Positions 18,505 to 27,483 are shown, counted from the first letter of the stretch. The stretch: 64,000 nt of DNA from Nitrobacter sp051912485 (GCF_051912485.1 NZ_CP196822.1:1178001-1242000), one strand, 5' to 3'. Program-made: numbers and translations. The notes: generated by a model not told the origin, from the letters alone.

Positions 18505-18897
18505 ATGGGTAAGGAAGCTGCGACACGCGTCCGCCGTCGCGAACGCAAGAACATCGCGTCCGGCATCGCGCATGTGAATTCGTCGTTCAACAACACGACC
18601 ATCACCATCACCGACGCGCAGGGCAATACGATCGCATGGTCGTCGGCCGGAACGATGGGTTTCAAGGGATCGCGCAAATCGACGCCGTATGCGGCGCAGG
18701 TCGCGGCGGAAGACGTTTCCAAGAAGGCGCAGGAACACGGCATGCGTACCCTCGAGGTCGAGGTAGCGGGGCCGGGTTCAGGCCGCGAATCGGCGCTGCG
18801 CGCGCTGCAGGCCGCTGGTTTCACCGTCACCTCGATCCGTGACGTGACCACGATCCCGCATAACGGTTGCCGTCCACGCAAGCGCCGGCGCGTTTGA
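18505..18897 (+). CDS. rpsK: 30S ribosomal protein S11
   Basis: S11 (130 residues) lies on the 30S platform near the E site. The segments GIAHVNSSFNNTTITITDAQ and FKGSRKSTPYAAQVAAE and the ending GCRPRKRRRV identify it. I start at the ATG at 18505 (MGKEAATRVRRRERKNI); a start 8 codons upstream has no family support. rpoA follows after 94 bp. Confidence 0.97.
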   Translation: MGKEAATRVRRRERKNIASGIAHVNSSFNNTTITITDAQGNTIAWSSAGTMGFKGSRKSTPYAAQVAAEDVSKKAQEHGMRTLEVEVAGPGSGRESALRALQAAGFTVTSIRDVTTIPHNGCRPRKRRRV

Positions 18898-18991
18898 TAT
18901 TTCGACCGCGGGCGGTTTGTTGTCCGCGCAGGTTCGAAACCTTTATCGCGCGGGTTGATCCGCGCACTCCAACGCCAGAGATATTGATGGC

Positions 18992-20023
18992 ATGGGTGAC
19001 ACAGTGACGATCCAGAAAAATTGGCAAGAACTTATTCGGCCGAACAAGCTGCAGGTCGTTCCCGGCAGCGATCCCTCGCGCTTCGCGACCCTGATCGCCG
19101 AGCCGCTCGAGCGCGGTTTCGGGCAGACGCTCGGTAACGCGCTGCGCCGCATCCTGCTGTCGTCGCTGCAAGGCGCTGCAGTGCAGTCGGTGCATATCGA
19201 CGGCGTGCTGCACGAGTTCTCCTCGATCGCGGGCGTTCGCGAGGACGTCACCGACATCGTGCTGAACATCAAGGACATCTCGATCAAGATGCAGGGCGAA
19301 GGCCCGAAGCGTATGGTCGTGAAGAAGCAGGGTCCCGGCTCCGTCACTGCGGGCGACATCCAGACCGTCGGCGACATCGTGGTGCTCAACCCCGACCTTC
19401 CAATTTGCACCCTCGACGACGGCGCCGAAATCCGCATGGAATTCACCGTTGCCAACGGCAAGGGCTATGTTGCCGCCGAGCGTAACCGGCCCGAGGACGC
19501 GCCGATCGGCCTAATCCCGGTCGACAGCCTGTATTCGCCCGTGCGCAAGGTGTCCTACAAGGTCGAGAACACCCGCGAGGGCCAGATTCTCGACTACGAC
19601 AAGCTAACGATGACGATCGAGACCAATGGCGGCGTGACGCCGGAGGATGCCGTGGCCTTCGCCGCGCGCATTCTGCAGGATCAGCTCAACGTCTTCGTCA
19701 ACTTCGAGGAACCGCGCAAGGAAGTTACCACCGAGATCATTCCGGATCTGGCGTTCAACCCGGCCTTCCTCAAGAAGGTGGACGAATTGGAACTGTCGGT
19801 GCGTTCGGCAAACTGCCTGAAGAACGACAACATCGTCTACATCGGCGATCTGGTGCAGAAGTCGGAAGCGGAGATGCTGCGCACGCCGAACTTCGGTCGC
19901 AAGTCGTTGAACGAGATCAAGGAAGTGCTGGCCCAGATGGGTCTGCATCTCGGCATGGAAGTGCCCGGCTGGCCGCCGGAGAATATCGACGAACTGGCCA
20001 AGCGCTTCGAGGATCATTACTGA
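18992..20023 (+). CDS. rpoA: RNA polymerase subunit alpha
   Basis: The alpha subunit (343 residues) dimerises to scaffold RNA polymerase and contacts UP elements and activators through its C-terminal domain. The N-terminal domain contains LERGFGQTLGNALRRILLSS; the C-terminal domain (about 250-325) carries SVRSANCLKNDNIVYIGDLV and the DNA-contact helix region NFGRKSLNEIKEVL. The ATG at 18992 gives MGDTVTIQKNWQEL; a GTG four codons later is an alternative start. The domains are complete. Confidence 0.97.
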   Translation: MGDTVTIQKNWQELIRPNKLQVVPGSDPSRFATLIAEPLERGFGQTLGNALRRILLSSLQGAAVQSVHIDGVLHEFSSIAGVREDVTDIVLNIKDISIKMQGEGPKRMVVKKQGPGSVTAGDIQTVGDIVVLNPDLPICTLDDGAEIRMEFTVANGKGYVAAERNRPEDAPIGLIPVDSLYSPVRKVSYKVENTREGQILDYDKLTMTIETNGGVTPEDAVAFAARILQDQLNVFVNFEEPRKEVTTEIIPDLAFNPAFLKKVDELELSVRSANCLKNDNIVYIGDLVQKSEAEMLRTPNFGRKSLNEIKEVLAQMGLHLGMEVPGWPPENIDELAKRFEDHY

Positions 20024-20031
20024 GCTTTTTA

Positions 20032-20050
20032 CCTCTCCCCACCGGAGAGG
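20032..20050 (+). other. Stem-loop between rpoA and rplQ
   Basis: CCTCTCC and GGAGAGG pair across CCACC, 8 nt after the rpoA stop. The sequence resembles the arm of the GC/CT-rich intergenic repeats seen at 54287-54381. No T-run follows the stem, so termination is unlikely; it is probably a repeat remnant or an mRNA processing element. Confidence 0.4.
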
Positions 20051-20131
20051 GACAAGAGCAGGGCGAACGCAGGATGCCCACCTGCATTGAATGTCCGACC
20101 CGCGGTCGCGACAGGGATTGAGGAAAGAGAT

Positions 20132-20548
20132 ATGCGTCACGGCAAGGTTCACCGGAAGCTCAACCGCACCGCGGAGCATCGCAAGGCGATGTTTGCCAAC
20201 ATGGCGGCGGCGCTCATCAAGCACGAGCAGATCGTCACCACGCTGCCGAAGGCGAAGGAACTGCGCCCGATCGTCGAAAAGCTCGTGACGCTCGGCAAGA
20301 AGGGCGGTCTCGACAAGCGCCGTCAGGCGATCAGCGAGATGCGCGATGTCGATCAGGTGAAGAAGCTGTTCGGCGTGCTGGCGCCTCGCTACAAGGACCG
20401 TCACGGCGGCTACACCCGCATCATCAAGGCCGGCTTCCGTTATGGCGACAACGCGCCGATGGCGGTGATTGAATTCGTCGACCGCGACTTCGATGCCAAG
20501 GGCCAGGACTCCGGCCCGGTGCAGGAGAAGGCCACCGAGGAGGCCTGA
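20132..20548 (+). CDS. rplQ: 50S ribosomal protein L17
   Basis: L17 (138 residues) is a 50S protein next to the tunnel exit. The start MRHGKVHRKLNRTAEHRKAM is diagnostic and decides the ATG at 20132, which is preceded by GAGGAAAGAG. The core TLPKAKELRPIVEKLVTLGK and GGYTRIIKAGFRYGDNAPMA follow. It is the last gene of the superoperon, 24 bp before a strong terminator. Confidence 0.97.
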   Translation: MRHGKVHRKLNRTAEHRKAMFANMAAALIKHEQIVTTLPKAKELRPIVEKLVTLGKKGGLDKRRQAISEMRDVDQVKKLFGVLAPRYKDRHGGYTRIIKAGFRYGDNAPMAVIEFVDRDFDAKGQDSGPVQEKATEEA

Positions 20549-20571
20549 AATCCTGCGGTATCCGGGACATC

Positions 20572-20599
20572 AAAAGCGGCGCTTTGAGCGCCGCTTTTT
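20572..20599 (+). terminator. Intrinsic terminator of the ribosomal superoperon
   Basis: A perfect 12-bp stem, AAAAGCGGCGCT and AGCGCCGCTTTT, closes on a 3-nt TTG loop and runs into a T tract (TTTTTGTTTGTG). This is the clearest Rho-independent terminator in the window and fits the end of the str-S10-spc-alpha genes. Confidence 0.9.
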
Positions 20600-20794
20600 G
20601 TTTGTGTGTCTTCAGTTTGTGTCGTCGTAATGCGATGGCTGTCGCGACGCGTGGCCTCGCGGCATTACGGTTCACGGCGTGTTGAGGCGCAATCCTCCAC
20701 TGAGCGCTGGCGAGCGCGGATGTCGATCGCCACATCGTGAATTACACCGTGTCCTGCGGCGCCCACGCGACCGCCTCTCATCAGGAATTGCTCC

Positions 20795-21589
20795 GTGAAC
20801 ATTGATCTGTCCGGCACCACAGCTCTCGTCACCGGTTCAACCTCGGGCATCGGTCATGCGATCGCCAAAGGGCTCGCGGCAGCGGGTGCGAAAATCATTG
20901 TCAACGGGCGCACGCAGGCCAAGGTGGATGCGGCAGTGGCCGCGCTCAAGACGGTAGTGAGCGGGGCGGCCATCGAGGCTGTCGCGGCCGACGTCTCGAC
21001 GGTTGATGGCTGCGCGGCATTGGTCAAAGCGGTGCGTGATGTCGATATCCTCATCAACAACGCCGGCATATTCGAGCCGAAAGAATTTTTCGACATTCCC
21101 GATGAGGACTGGCAACGCTTCTTCAATGTGAACGTGATGTCTGGCATACGGCTGGCGCGTGCGTATTTGCCTGGGATGCTCCAGCGCAATTGGGGACGCA
21201 TCGTCTTCATCGCCTCCGAATCCGCGATCATGATTCCGAAGGAAATGATCCACTACGGCATGACGAAAACGGCGCAGCTTTCGGTGTCGCGTGGCCTTGC
21301 CGAACTGACACGTGGGACTGCCGTAACGGTGAATGCCGTGCTGCCAGGGCCGACCATGTCGGAGGGTGTCGAAACTTTCGTGAAAGATCTTGCCAAACAG
21401 AACGGTGAATCGGTCGAGACTGCCGCCGCAAACTTCATCAAGCAGCACCGGCCGACATCGCTGATTCAGCGTTTCGCCAGCGTCGACGAGATTGCCAACA
21501 TGGTCGTCTATGTCGCTTCACGCGAGGCTTCGGTCACCAACGGCGCAGCATTGCGGGCCGAGGGTGGGCTGGTACAAAGCATCATATAG
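20795..21589 (+). CDS. Short-chain dehydrogenase/reductase (SDR)
   Basis: This 264-residue classical SDR should be an NAD(P)-dependent cytoplasmic oxidoreductase. The Rossmann motif TGSTSGIG is at residues 13-20, NNAG at 88-91, and the catalytic triad positions are S141, Y154 and K158 (YGMTK). The substrate cannot be deduced. It stands alone after the ribosomal terminator, with no co-directional gene within 250 bp. The annotated start (MNIDLSGTTALVTG) matches the usual SDR N-terminus. Confidence 0.88.
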   Translation: MNIDLSGTTALVTGSTSGIGHAIAKGLAAAGAKIIVNGRTQAKVDAAVAALKTVVSGAAIEAVAADVSTVDGCAALVKAVRDVDILINNAGIFEPKEFFDIPDEDWQRFFNVNVMSGIRLARAYLPGMLQRNWGRIVFIASESAIMIPKEMIHYGMTKTAQLSVSRGLAELTRGTAVTVNAVLPGPTMSEGVETFVKDLAKQNGESVETAAANFIKQHRPTSLIQRFASVDEIANMVVYVASREASVTNGAALRAEGGLVQSII

Positions 21590-21796
21590 TTTTGTTGCGA
21601 TGACTGCGTCACTCGCACGCCTTGTTGCCTTTCATCGACATCAGACCGTCCAGGCGCATCCGCACAATCGTCAATCTGGACTGTCGATCTCAGCAAGGAC
21701 GCGTGCCAAGGGAGCGGGCCTGTATATCGCGGAGAATTGCGGTGCAGGGGCGGAAAATCCGACGGAACGAGCACGAAAATGCCGCCTTTTGCTTCT

Positions 21797-21820
21797 CTTG
21801 AACGGCTGAGGCGCCTATAT
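21797..21820 (+). promoter_or_regulatory. Candidate heat-shock (RpoH-type) promoter of the Deg protease gene
   Basis: CTTGAA (21797-21802), an 11-bp spacer and CCTATAT (21814-21820) resemble the sigma-32 consensus (CTTGAAA / CCCATnT). Initiation would fall about 20 nt before the protease ATG. Heat-shock control of a periplasmic Deg protease makes functional sense, but sequence similarity alone supports it. Confidence 0.45.
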
Positions 21821-21848
21821 CTGCGGTCTTCGCCCTGGGAATCGCTTC

Positions 21849-23240
21849 ATGCCGTTTCGCCTGTTCACCCTGCTATTCCTCGCCTTGATGATGTTGACGC
21901 CCGTCCACGCCCAGGACCGCCGCGTGCCGGCCTCTCAGGCCGAACTTCGGTTGTCCTATGCGCCGATCGTGCAGCGGGTGGCGCCGGCCGTGGTCAACGT
22001 CTATGCCGCCAAGGTGATCCAGAACCGTAATCCGCTTCTCGACGACCCGATCTTTCGCCGCTTCTTCGGCGTTCCGGGCCAGCAGCCGGAACAGATGCAG
22101 CGTTCGCTCGGCTCGGGGGTGATGGTCGATCCGTCCGGCCTTGTTGTGACCAATAATCATGTGATCGAGGGCGCCGATCAGGTCAAGGTCGCCTTGTCGG
22201 ACAAGCGCGAGTTCGAAGCCGAGATCGTGCTCAAGGACACGCGGACCGATCTTGCGGTTCTGCGGCTGAAGGATGCGCATGAGAAGTTTCCGACGCTCGA
22301 TTTTGCGAATTCGGATGAGTTGCTGGTCGGAGACGTCGTCATCGCGATCGGAAACCCCTTCGGCGTCGGACAGACGGTGACGCACGGCATCGTTTCGGCG
22401 TTGGCGCGCACACAGGTCGGTATCACCGACTATCAGTTCTTCATCCAGACCGATGCGGCGATCAATCCGGGCAACTCCGGCGGCGCGCTGGTCGATATGA
22501 CCGGCCATCTTGCAGGGATCAACACAGCGATCTTCTCGCGCTCCGGAGGATCGCAGGGCATCGGCTTTGCGATTCCGGCCAACATGGTGCGGGTCGTCGT
22601 GGCGTCGGCCAAGAGCGGCGGCACGGCCGTGAAGCGGCCCTGGCTCGGCGCGCGGCTGCAGACGGTGACGCCGGAAATTGCCGAGACCATCGGTCTCAAG
22701 GCGCCCGCCGGCGCGCTGGTCGCCAGCGTTGCGCCGGGAAGTCCGGCGGCGCGGGCGGGCCTCAAGCTGTCCGACCTGATCGTGTCGATCGATGGCCAGC
22801 CCGTCGAGGATCCCAATGCGTTCGACTATCGCTTCGCGACGCGCCCGCTCGGCGGCACGTCGCAAGTGGAAGTTCAACGCAACGGCAAGCTGATGAAGCT
22901 CGCTGTTCCGCTGGAGACAGCGCCGGACACAGGCCGCGATGAGATCGCGATCACCGCGCAGTCGCCATTCCAGGGCGCGACGGTTGCGAATATTTCGCCA
23001 GCGCTCGCCGACGAGCTTCATCTCGATTCCGGCGCCGAAGGCGTTGTGGTCACCGCACTGGCCGGCGACGGAATGGCCTCGAATGTCGGCTTCAGGAAAG
23101 GCGACATCATCCTGGCGGTCAACAACAAGAAGATCGTCAAGACAGCCGATCTCGAACGGGCCGTTAGCGAAGCCAGGCGAGTCTGGCGGATCACGCTGAT
23201 GCGCGGTGGCCAACAGATTCAAGTCATGCTCGGCGGATGA
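21849..23240 (+). CDS. Deg/HtrA-type periplasmic serine protease
   Basis: This 463-residue DegP/DegQ-family protease degrades or refolds damaged envelope proteins. A signal peptide (about residues 1-21, ending VHA) sends it to the periplasm. The catalytic triad is H104 (NNHVIEG), D134 (RTDLAVL) and S210 (NPGNSGGAL). PDZ domain 1 follows at about 262-350 (PWLGARLQTV) and PDZ 2 at about 375-460. The ATG overlaps no gene upstream; its stop overlaps the rarA start (ATGA). The exact paralogue (DegP, DegQ or DegS-like) is not resolved. Confidence 0.93.
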   Translation: MPFRLFTLLFLALMMLTPVHAQDRRVPASQAELRLSYAPIVQRVAPAVVNVYAAKVIQNRNPLLDDPIFRRFFGVPGQQPEQMQRSLGSGVMVDPSGLVVTNNHVIEGADQVKVALSDKREFEAEIVLKDTRTDLAVLRLKDAHEKFPTLDFANSDELLVGDVVIAIGNPFGVGQTVTHGIVSALARTQVGITDYQFFIQTDAAINPGNSGGALVDMTGHLAGINTAIFSRSGGSQGIGFAIPANMVRVVVASAKSGGTAVKRPWLGARLQTVTPEIAETIGLKAPAGALVASVAPGSPAARAGLKLSDLIVSIDGQPVEDPNAFDYRFATRPLGGTSQVEVQRNGKLMKLAVPLETAPDTGRDEIAITAQSPFQGATVANISPALADELHLDSGAEGVVVTALAGDGMASNVGFRKGDIILAVNNKKIVKTADLERAVSEARRVWRITLMRGGQQIQVMLGG

Positions 23241-24577
23241 GCCCGAAGCGCCAGCGCGAGTCCAAAAGCCTGTTCGCTGCAGCCGGTCTGGAACGCGATG
23301 CGCTGCATCCGCTGCCGGACAGGCTGCGACCGCAGGCGCTGTCGGATGTAGTCGGGCAGGATCACATTCTTGGACCGGACGGCGCGCTGACCCGGATGCT
23401 GGAGACCCGCACGCTCGGCTCGCTCGTCTTCTGGGGGCCGCCGGGGACCGGCAAGACCACGGTGGCGCGGCTGCTGGCGGACGCGACCGCGCTGCACTTC
23501 GAGCAATTGTCGGCGGTGTTCTCCGGCGTCGCCGACCTGAAGAAGGCGTTCGACGCCGCCCGCGCGCGCCGCGAATCGGGGATGGGAACGCTGCTGTTCG
23601 TCGACGAGGTGCATCGCTTCAATCGCGCGCAGCAGGATTCGTTTCTGCCTGTCATGGAGGACGGCACCGTAGTCCTCGTCGGCGCCACCACTGAGAACCC
23701 GTCCTTCGAACTGAACGCGGCGCTGTTGTCGCGGGCACGCGTGCTGGTGTTCCATTCGCTCGATGCTGCGGCGATCGAAAAACTGTTCGCACGCGCCGAA
23801 CAGGTCGAGGGCAAGCCGCTGCCGCTCAATTCCGAGGCGCGCTCCGCGCTGGTGCGCATGGCCGATGGCGACGGCCGCGCGGCGTTGACGCTGGTCGAGG
23901 AAGTCTGGCGATCAGCTCGTGACGGCGAAGTCTTCAATGCCGAGCAGTTGCAGGGCGTGCTGCAGCGCCGCGCGCCGATCTACGACAAATCCGCCGACGG
24001 CCATTACAACCTGATCTCTGCCCTGCACAAAGCGGTGCGTGGCTCCGATCCGGATGCGGCGTTGTATTATCTGGCGCGGATGCTCGAGGCCGGAGAGGAT
24101 CCGCTGTTTCTGGCGCGCCGTGTGGTGCGGATGGCGGTGGAGGATATCGGCCTTGCCGATCCGCAAGCGCTGGTCGTCGCCAACGCAGCGAAGGACGCCT
24201 ATGATTTTCTCGGCTCGCCGGAGGGCGAGCTGGCCATCGCGCAGGCCGTGATCTATGTCGCGACCGCGCCGAAATCGAACGCCGCCTACAAGGCGTTCGG
24301 TGCGGCGAAGCGGGTCGCAAAGGAGAACGGATCGCTGCTGCCGCCGAAGCATATCCTGAATTCGCCGACCAGGCTGATGCAGGAAGAGGGCTATGGCGGC
24401 GGCTACGAGTACGATCATGATACGCCGGACGGCTTTTCCGGGCAGGACTATTTTCCGGAGGCGCTCGGACGGCGGACGTTCTACGATCCGCCCGACCGCG
24501 GCTTCGAGCGCGAGATCAGGAAGCGGCTGGACTATTGGGCCAAGCTGCGACGAGAGAAGGAGAGCGGCAGCAAATGA
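23237..24577 (+). CDS. rarA: Replication-associated recombination protein A (RarA/MgsA)
   Basis: RarA (446 residues) is a AAA+ ATPase, relative of the clamp-loader and RuvB/WRNIP1, acting at stalled replication forks. Walker A GPPGTGKTT is at residues 67-75, Walker B LLFVDEVHRF at about 119-128, sensor 1 GATTENPSFE and the C-terminal tetramerisation domain with PKSNAAYKAF and PPKHILNSPTRLMQE follow. Its start overlaps the Deg stop by 4 bp (ATGA), and its stop overlaps the next start, so the three genes form a coupled unit. Confidence 0.95.
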   Translation: MSPKRQRESKSLFAAAGLERDALHPLPDRLRPQALSDVVGQDHILGPDGALTRMLETRTLGSLVFWGPPGTGKTTVARLLADATALHFEQLSAVFSGVADLKKAFDAARARRESGMGTLLFVDEVHRFNRAQQDSFLPVMEDGTVVLVGATTENPSFELNAALLSRARVLVFHSLDAAAIEKLFARAEQVEGKPLPLNSEARSALVRMADGDGRAALTLVEEVWRSARDGEVFNAEQLQGVLQRRAPIYDKSADGHYNLISALHKAVRGSDPDAALYYLARMLEAGEDPLFLARRVVRMAVEDIGLADPQALVVANAAKDAYDFLGSPEGELAIAQAVIYVATAPKSNAAYKAFGAAKRVAKENGSLLPPKHILNSPTRLMQEEGYGGGYEYDHDTPDGFSGQDYFPEALGRRTFYDPPDRGFEREIRKRLDYWAKLRREKESGSK

Positions 24578-25272
24578 CCATGAAGTTTATCCGTGCCTGC
24601 ATCATAGCCATCGGCGCTCTCGCGTGGGTGGTGCCCTCGCACGCGGAGATGGTCGAGACCGCCCCCGGCGTCACGGTGACGAAGAAGACATTCGCGGCGC
24701 CGATTGACGAGCAGCCGTTCTTCGGGTTCGCCCAAAAGACTCCCGAGCAGAGTCAAGCCGATGCCGCTTTTCTCGCAAGCGCGGATAAGCTCGGCCCGCG
24801 CGACGCGGTTTTTCATGCAGCCATCGAGCGCGGCTGGGCGAATTTGGATCGCGGCGATTTTCCGGAGGCGGCCAAGCGATTCAATCAAGCGTGGCTGCTC
24901 GTCCCGGAACGAAGCCCGATCTATCAAGGTTTCGCCGTGATCGCCGCGGCGCGCTTCGGGGATCTCGAATACGCCGAGGAGCTTTTCAAGATTGCGCTTC
25001 GCCAGCCGGACCCGCGGCGAACGCTGAAGGCCGATTACGGGCGCCTTCTATTGAAGTCCAAGCGGCCAGATGAGGCGAAAACGGTTTTGGAGGAGGGCGT
25101 GCGTGATGCACCGGAATTCGCGGATGCGTGGGCCAGTCTCGGACTTGCGCGGTTGCAGACCGGGGACGCTGCAGGCGCATGTGCGGCCGCGAGCGAGGCC
25201 ATGAAGCTCAAGCTCTCGGGTAAGGTTGTATCCGACCTCGTTATGCTAAAGAGACAAGCGGCCTGCCCGTAA
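24574..25272 (+). CDS. Exported TPR-like protein
   Basis: A 232-residue protein with an N-terminal signal peptide (about 1-24, ending SHA) and helical repeats of tetratricopeptide type: AIERGWANLDRGDFPEAAKR, LEYAEELFKIALRQPDPR and ADAWASLGLARLQTGDAAGA. It is probably periplasmic and mediates protein contacts. The ATG at 24574 overlaps the rarA TGA (ATGA); a second ATG two codons later is also possible. I do not recognise a specific family, and the link to Deg and RarA may be only operonic. Confidence 0.75.
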   Translation: MTMKFIRACIIAIGALAWVVPSHAEMVETAPGVTVTKKTFAAPIDEQPFFGFAQKTPEQSQADAAFLASADKLGPRDAVFHAAIERGWANLDRGDFPEAAKRFNQAWLLVPERSPIYQGFAVIAAARFGDLEYAEELFKIALRQPDPRRTLKADYGRLLLKSKRPDEAKTVLEEGVRDAPEFADAWASLGLARLQTGDAAGACAAASEAMKLKLSGKVVSDLVMLKRQAACP

Positions 25273-25365
25273 CGGTCGAGTGCCGGCCGCGCGGCGTGAA
25301 TACACCGTGACGCTGCCCGGCTCATGCGCTACCCACACGGTTTATTTGACAAGTTAGAGGAGCAT

Positions 25366-26598
25366 ATGAGCCGCCGCGTCAAACGACCTCTCGCGAAGAA
25401 GTCCGTGCGCGATGACAAGCGCGCCGGCAAACATGTCGAGCGAGTGCGTAGCGAGCGCAAGCCTGCTCCCCTCCCTCCGCGAAGCGAAGCGAAGCTGCGG
25501 GGAGGGGTCGGGAGGCGTTCGACCTCGAATCCTTCCCCCACCCCGGCATCTGCGACGCCGACCCTCCCTACCGATAGGCAGGGGGAGGGAAAGGAAGCGC
25601 CGCTGCCGACGAAAGTGCAGACTGTCGCCGTGACAGCCGACGAAGCCAACATGCGCGTCGATCGCTTTCTTGAAGCGCGCTTTCCCGGCCTGTCGTTTTC
25701 CCACATTCAACGCATCGTCCGCAAAGGCGAGCTGCGCGTAAACGGCAAGCGTGCCGACAGCAAGGATCGCCTGGGCGAAGGCGATAAGGTCCGCATCCCT
25801 CCGCTCAAACTCGACACACCGAAGGCCACGGCTCATCTGTCCGAGGCCGAGGCAAAGACCCGCGACGAATTGCAGAAGATGGTGCTGTTCGAAGACGCCG
25901 ACGTCATGGTGCTGAACAAGCCGGCCGGGCTTGCGGTGCAGGGCGGCTCCGGCCTGTCGCGGCACATCGACGGCATGCTTGAGGTGATGTGCGACGCGAA
26001 AGGTCAGCGCCCGCGCCTCGTGCATCGGCTCGATCGCGAGACGGCTGGTTGCCTGCTGGTGGCCAAGACGCGTTTTGCGGCGACGGCGCTGACGGGGTCG
26101 TTCCGGCATCGTTCGGCGCGCAAGATTTACTGGGCGCTGGTTGCGGGCGTGCCGAAGCCAAAGCAGGGCCGCATCTCGACCTATCTCGCCAAGGAAGAAA
26201 GCGAGGAGGATTCAATCATGCGGATCGCCGCGCATGGCGACGAGGGCGCGAGCCATGCGGTGACTTACTACGCGGTGGTGGAAACCTCGGCGCAGAAGCT
26301 CGCCTGGGTGTCGCTGAAACCCGTCACCGGCCGTACTCATCAACTCCGCGCGCACATGGCGCATATCGATCATGCCATCGTCGGCGATCCCAAGTATTTC
26401 AACAAGGAAAACTGGCAATTGCCGGGAGGTCTTCAGAAGCGGCTTCATCTCCTGGCACGCCGCATCGTGATCCCGCATCCGCGCGGCGGCGTTATCGATG
26501 TCACGGCGCCGTTGCCGCCGCACATGTTGCAATCCTGGAATTTGCTCGGTCTTGAGGCGGATCGGTTCGACCCGATCGAGAACGCGCCGGAGGAGTAG
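25366..26598 (+). CDS. RluC/RluD-type pseudouridine synthase with an inserted repeat segment
   Basis: A 410-residue RluA-family 23S rRNA pseudouridine synthase: S4 RNA-binding domain at about 95-150 (RFPGLSFSHIQRIVRKGELR), then the catalytic domain with the HRLDRET motif at 220-226 (catalytic D223) and KPVTGRTHQLRAHM later. I chose the ATG at 25366 because GAGGAG precedes it; an ATG 14 codons upstream lacks one. Residues 35-77, between the basic N-terminus and the S4 domain, are translated from a palindromic interspersed repeat, so the protein is longer than usual (about 320-380). The RluC versus RluD target is undecided. Confidence 0.9.
   Translation: MSRRVKRPLAKKSVRDDKRAGKHVERVRSERKPAPLPPRSEAKLRGGVGRRSTSNPSPTPASATPTLPTDRQGEGKEAPLPTKVQTVAVTADEANMRVDRFLEARFPGLSFSHIQRIVRKGELRVNGKRADSKDRLGEGDKVRIPPLKLDTPKATAHLSEAEAKTRDELQKMVLFEDADVMVLNKPAGLAVQGGSGLSRHIDGMLEVMCDAKGQRPRLVHRLDRETAGCLLVAKTRFAATALTGSFRHRSARKIYWALVAGVPKPKQGRISTYLAKEESEEDSIMRIAAHGDEGASHAVTYYAVVETSAQKLAWVSLKPVTGRTHQLRAHMAHIDHAIVGDPKYFNKENWQLPGGLQKRLHLLARRIVIPHPRGGVIDVTAPLPPHMLQSWNLLGLEADRFDPIENAPEE
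25468..25596. repeat. Palindromic GC/CT-rich repeat inserted in frame in the pseudouridine synthase gene
   Basis: About 129 bp made of CTCCCCTCCCTCCGC, GCGGGGAGGGG, CTTCCCCCACCCC, GACCCTCCC and GGGGGAGGGAA segments in the alternating orientation typical of intergenic repeats of this genome (compare 54287-54381). Its length is a multiple of three and no stop appears in the coding frame, so it adds Pro-, Arg-, Thr- and Ser-rich sequence. It falls before the S4 domain, where an insertion is tolerable. Confidence 0.65.
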
Positions 26599-26648
26599 GT
26601 CCTTGCCGTTGCGGCGGGACCGACATCAGGGCGATGTGAGAATATGCC

Positions 26649-27434
26649 ATGCGTGAATTGTTCGAAGAAAGTCTCGGCCCGTCGCCGCTGGATCCGGAAG
26701 AAGCGGTACGCCAGTCCACGCGAACTGGGCAGCGCAAGCGTTTCTATACCTCCGCGAGCGTGAGGGAGACGCCGGAAGGGTTCGCCATCCTGCTCGACGA
26801 CAAGCCGGTGCGCACGCCATCGCGCAACCTGCTGGCGGCGCCGGCCCGCGAGATTGCCGCAACTATCGCATCTGAATGGGAGGCACAGCAGGACGCCATC
26901 AATCCCATGACCATGCCGACGACGCGACTCGCCAACAGCGTCATCGATGGCGTGGTCGGGCGCGTCGATGCCGTGGTCGAGGATATCGCCAAATATTTTG
27001 AAACGGACCTTCTGTTCTATCGCGCCGGCCATCCCGATGCGCTGGTCGCGCGCGAAGCCGCGCATTGGGATCCGGTGCTGTTCTGGGCGGCCGAAACGCT
27101 GGGAGCGCATTTCATACTGACTGAGGGCATCGTGCATGTCCGCCAGCCGGATCAGGCGATCGCCGCGGCCCGCGCGGCGCTGCCGTCCGACCCCTGGGCG
27201 GTTGGAGCCTTGCATGTCGTCACGACATTGACCGGCTCGGCGTTGCTCGCGCTCGCCCTGATGCGCGGGCGGCTTGATACGGACGAGGTCTGGGCCGCCG
27301 CTCATGTCAATGAGGATTGGAATAGCGAGCAATGGGGCGTCGACGAGGAGACCGCCGTCCGGCGGGTGGCTCGCTTGGCCGATTTTAGGGCTGCTGCGGC
27401 CGTCCTGGCAGCGCAGACTAAACCATTCGGTTAA
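26649..27434 (+). CDS. ATP12-family F1-ATPase assembly chaperone
   Basis: This 261-residue protein belongs to the ATP12 family, which in mitochondria binds F1 alpha subunits during ATP synthase assembly; bacterial members occur mainly in Alphaproteobacteria. Recognisable family segments are KRFYTSASVRETPEGFAILL, LDDKPVRTPSRNLL, AAEWEAQ-like IASEWEAQQD, MPTTRLANSVIDG, and SRFETDLLFYRA-like KYFETDLLFYRAG. It is soluble. It follows the pseudouridine synthase after 50 bp, an order I recall from relatives. Confidence 0.88.
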   Translation: MRELFEESLGPSPLDPEEAVRQSTRTGQRKRFYTSASVRETPEGFAILLDDKPVRTPSRNLLAAPAREIAATIASEWEAQQDAINPMTMPTTRLANSVIDGVVGRVDAVVEDIAKYFETDLLFYRAGHPDALVAREAAHWDPVLFWAAETLGAHFILTEGIVHVRQPDQAIAAARAALPSDPWAVGALHVVTTLTGSALLALALMRGRLDTDEVWAAAHVNEDWNSEQWGVDEETAVRRVARLADFRAAAAVLAAQTKPFG

Positions 27435-27483
27435 CGAGAGGTTTAGACACCGAAGTTAGCCTCGCGGGTCAAACGAGGCTTTC

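Noticed and set aside
21873..23222. A 449-codon minus-strand frame antisense to the Deg protease
   Set aside because: It mirrors the real gene, with composition typical of a shadow frame; the plus-strand protein has a complete catalytic triad.
25324..25366. Longer start of the pseudouridine synthase gene at 25324
   Set aside because: The ATG at 25366 has a clear GAGGAG ribosome-binding site and gives a basic N-terminus; the upstream ATG has none.
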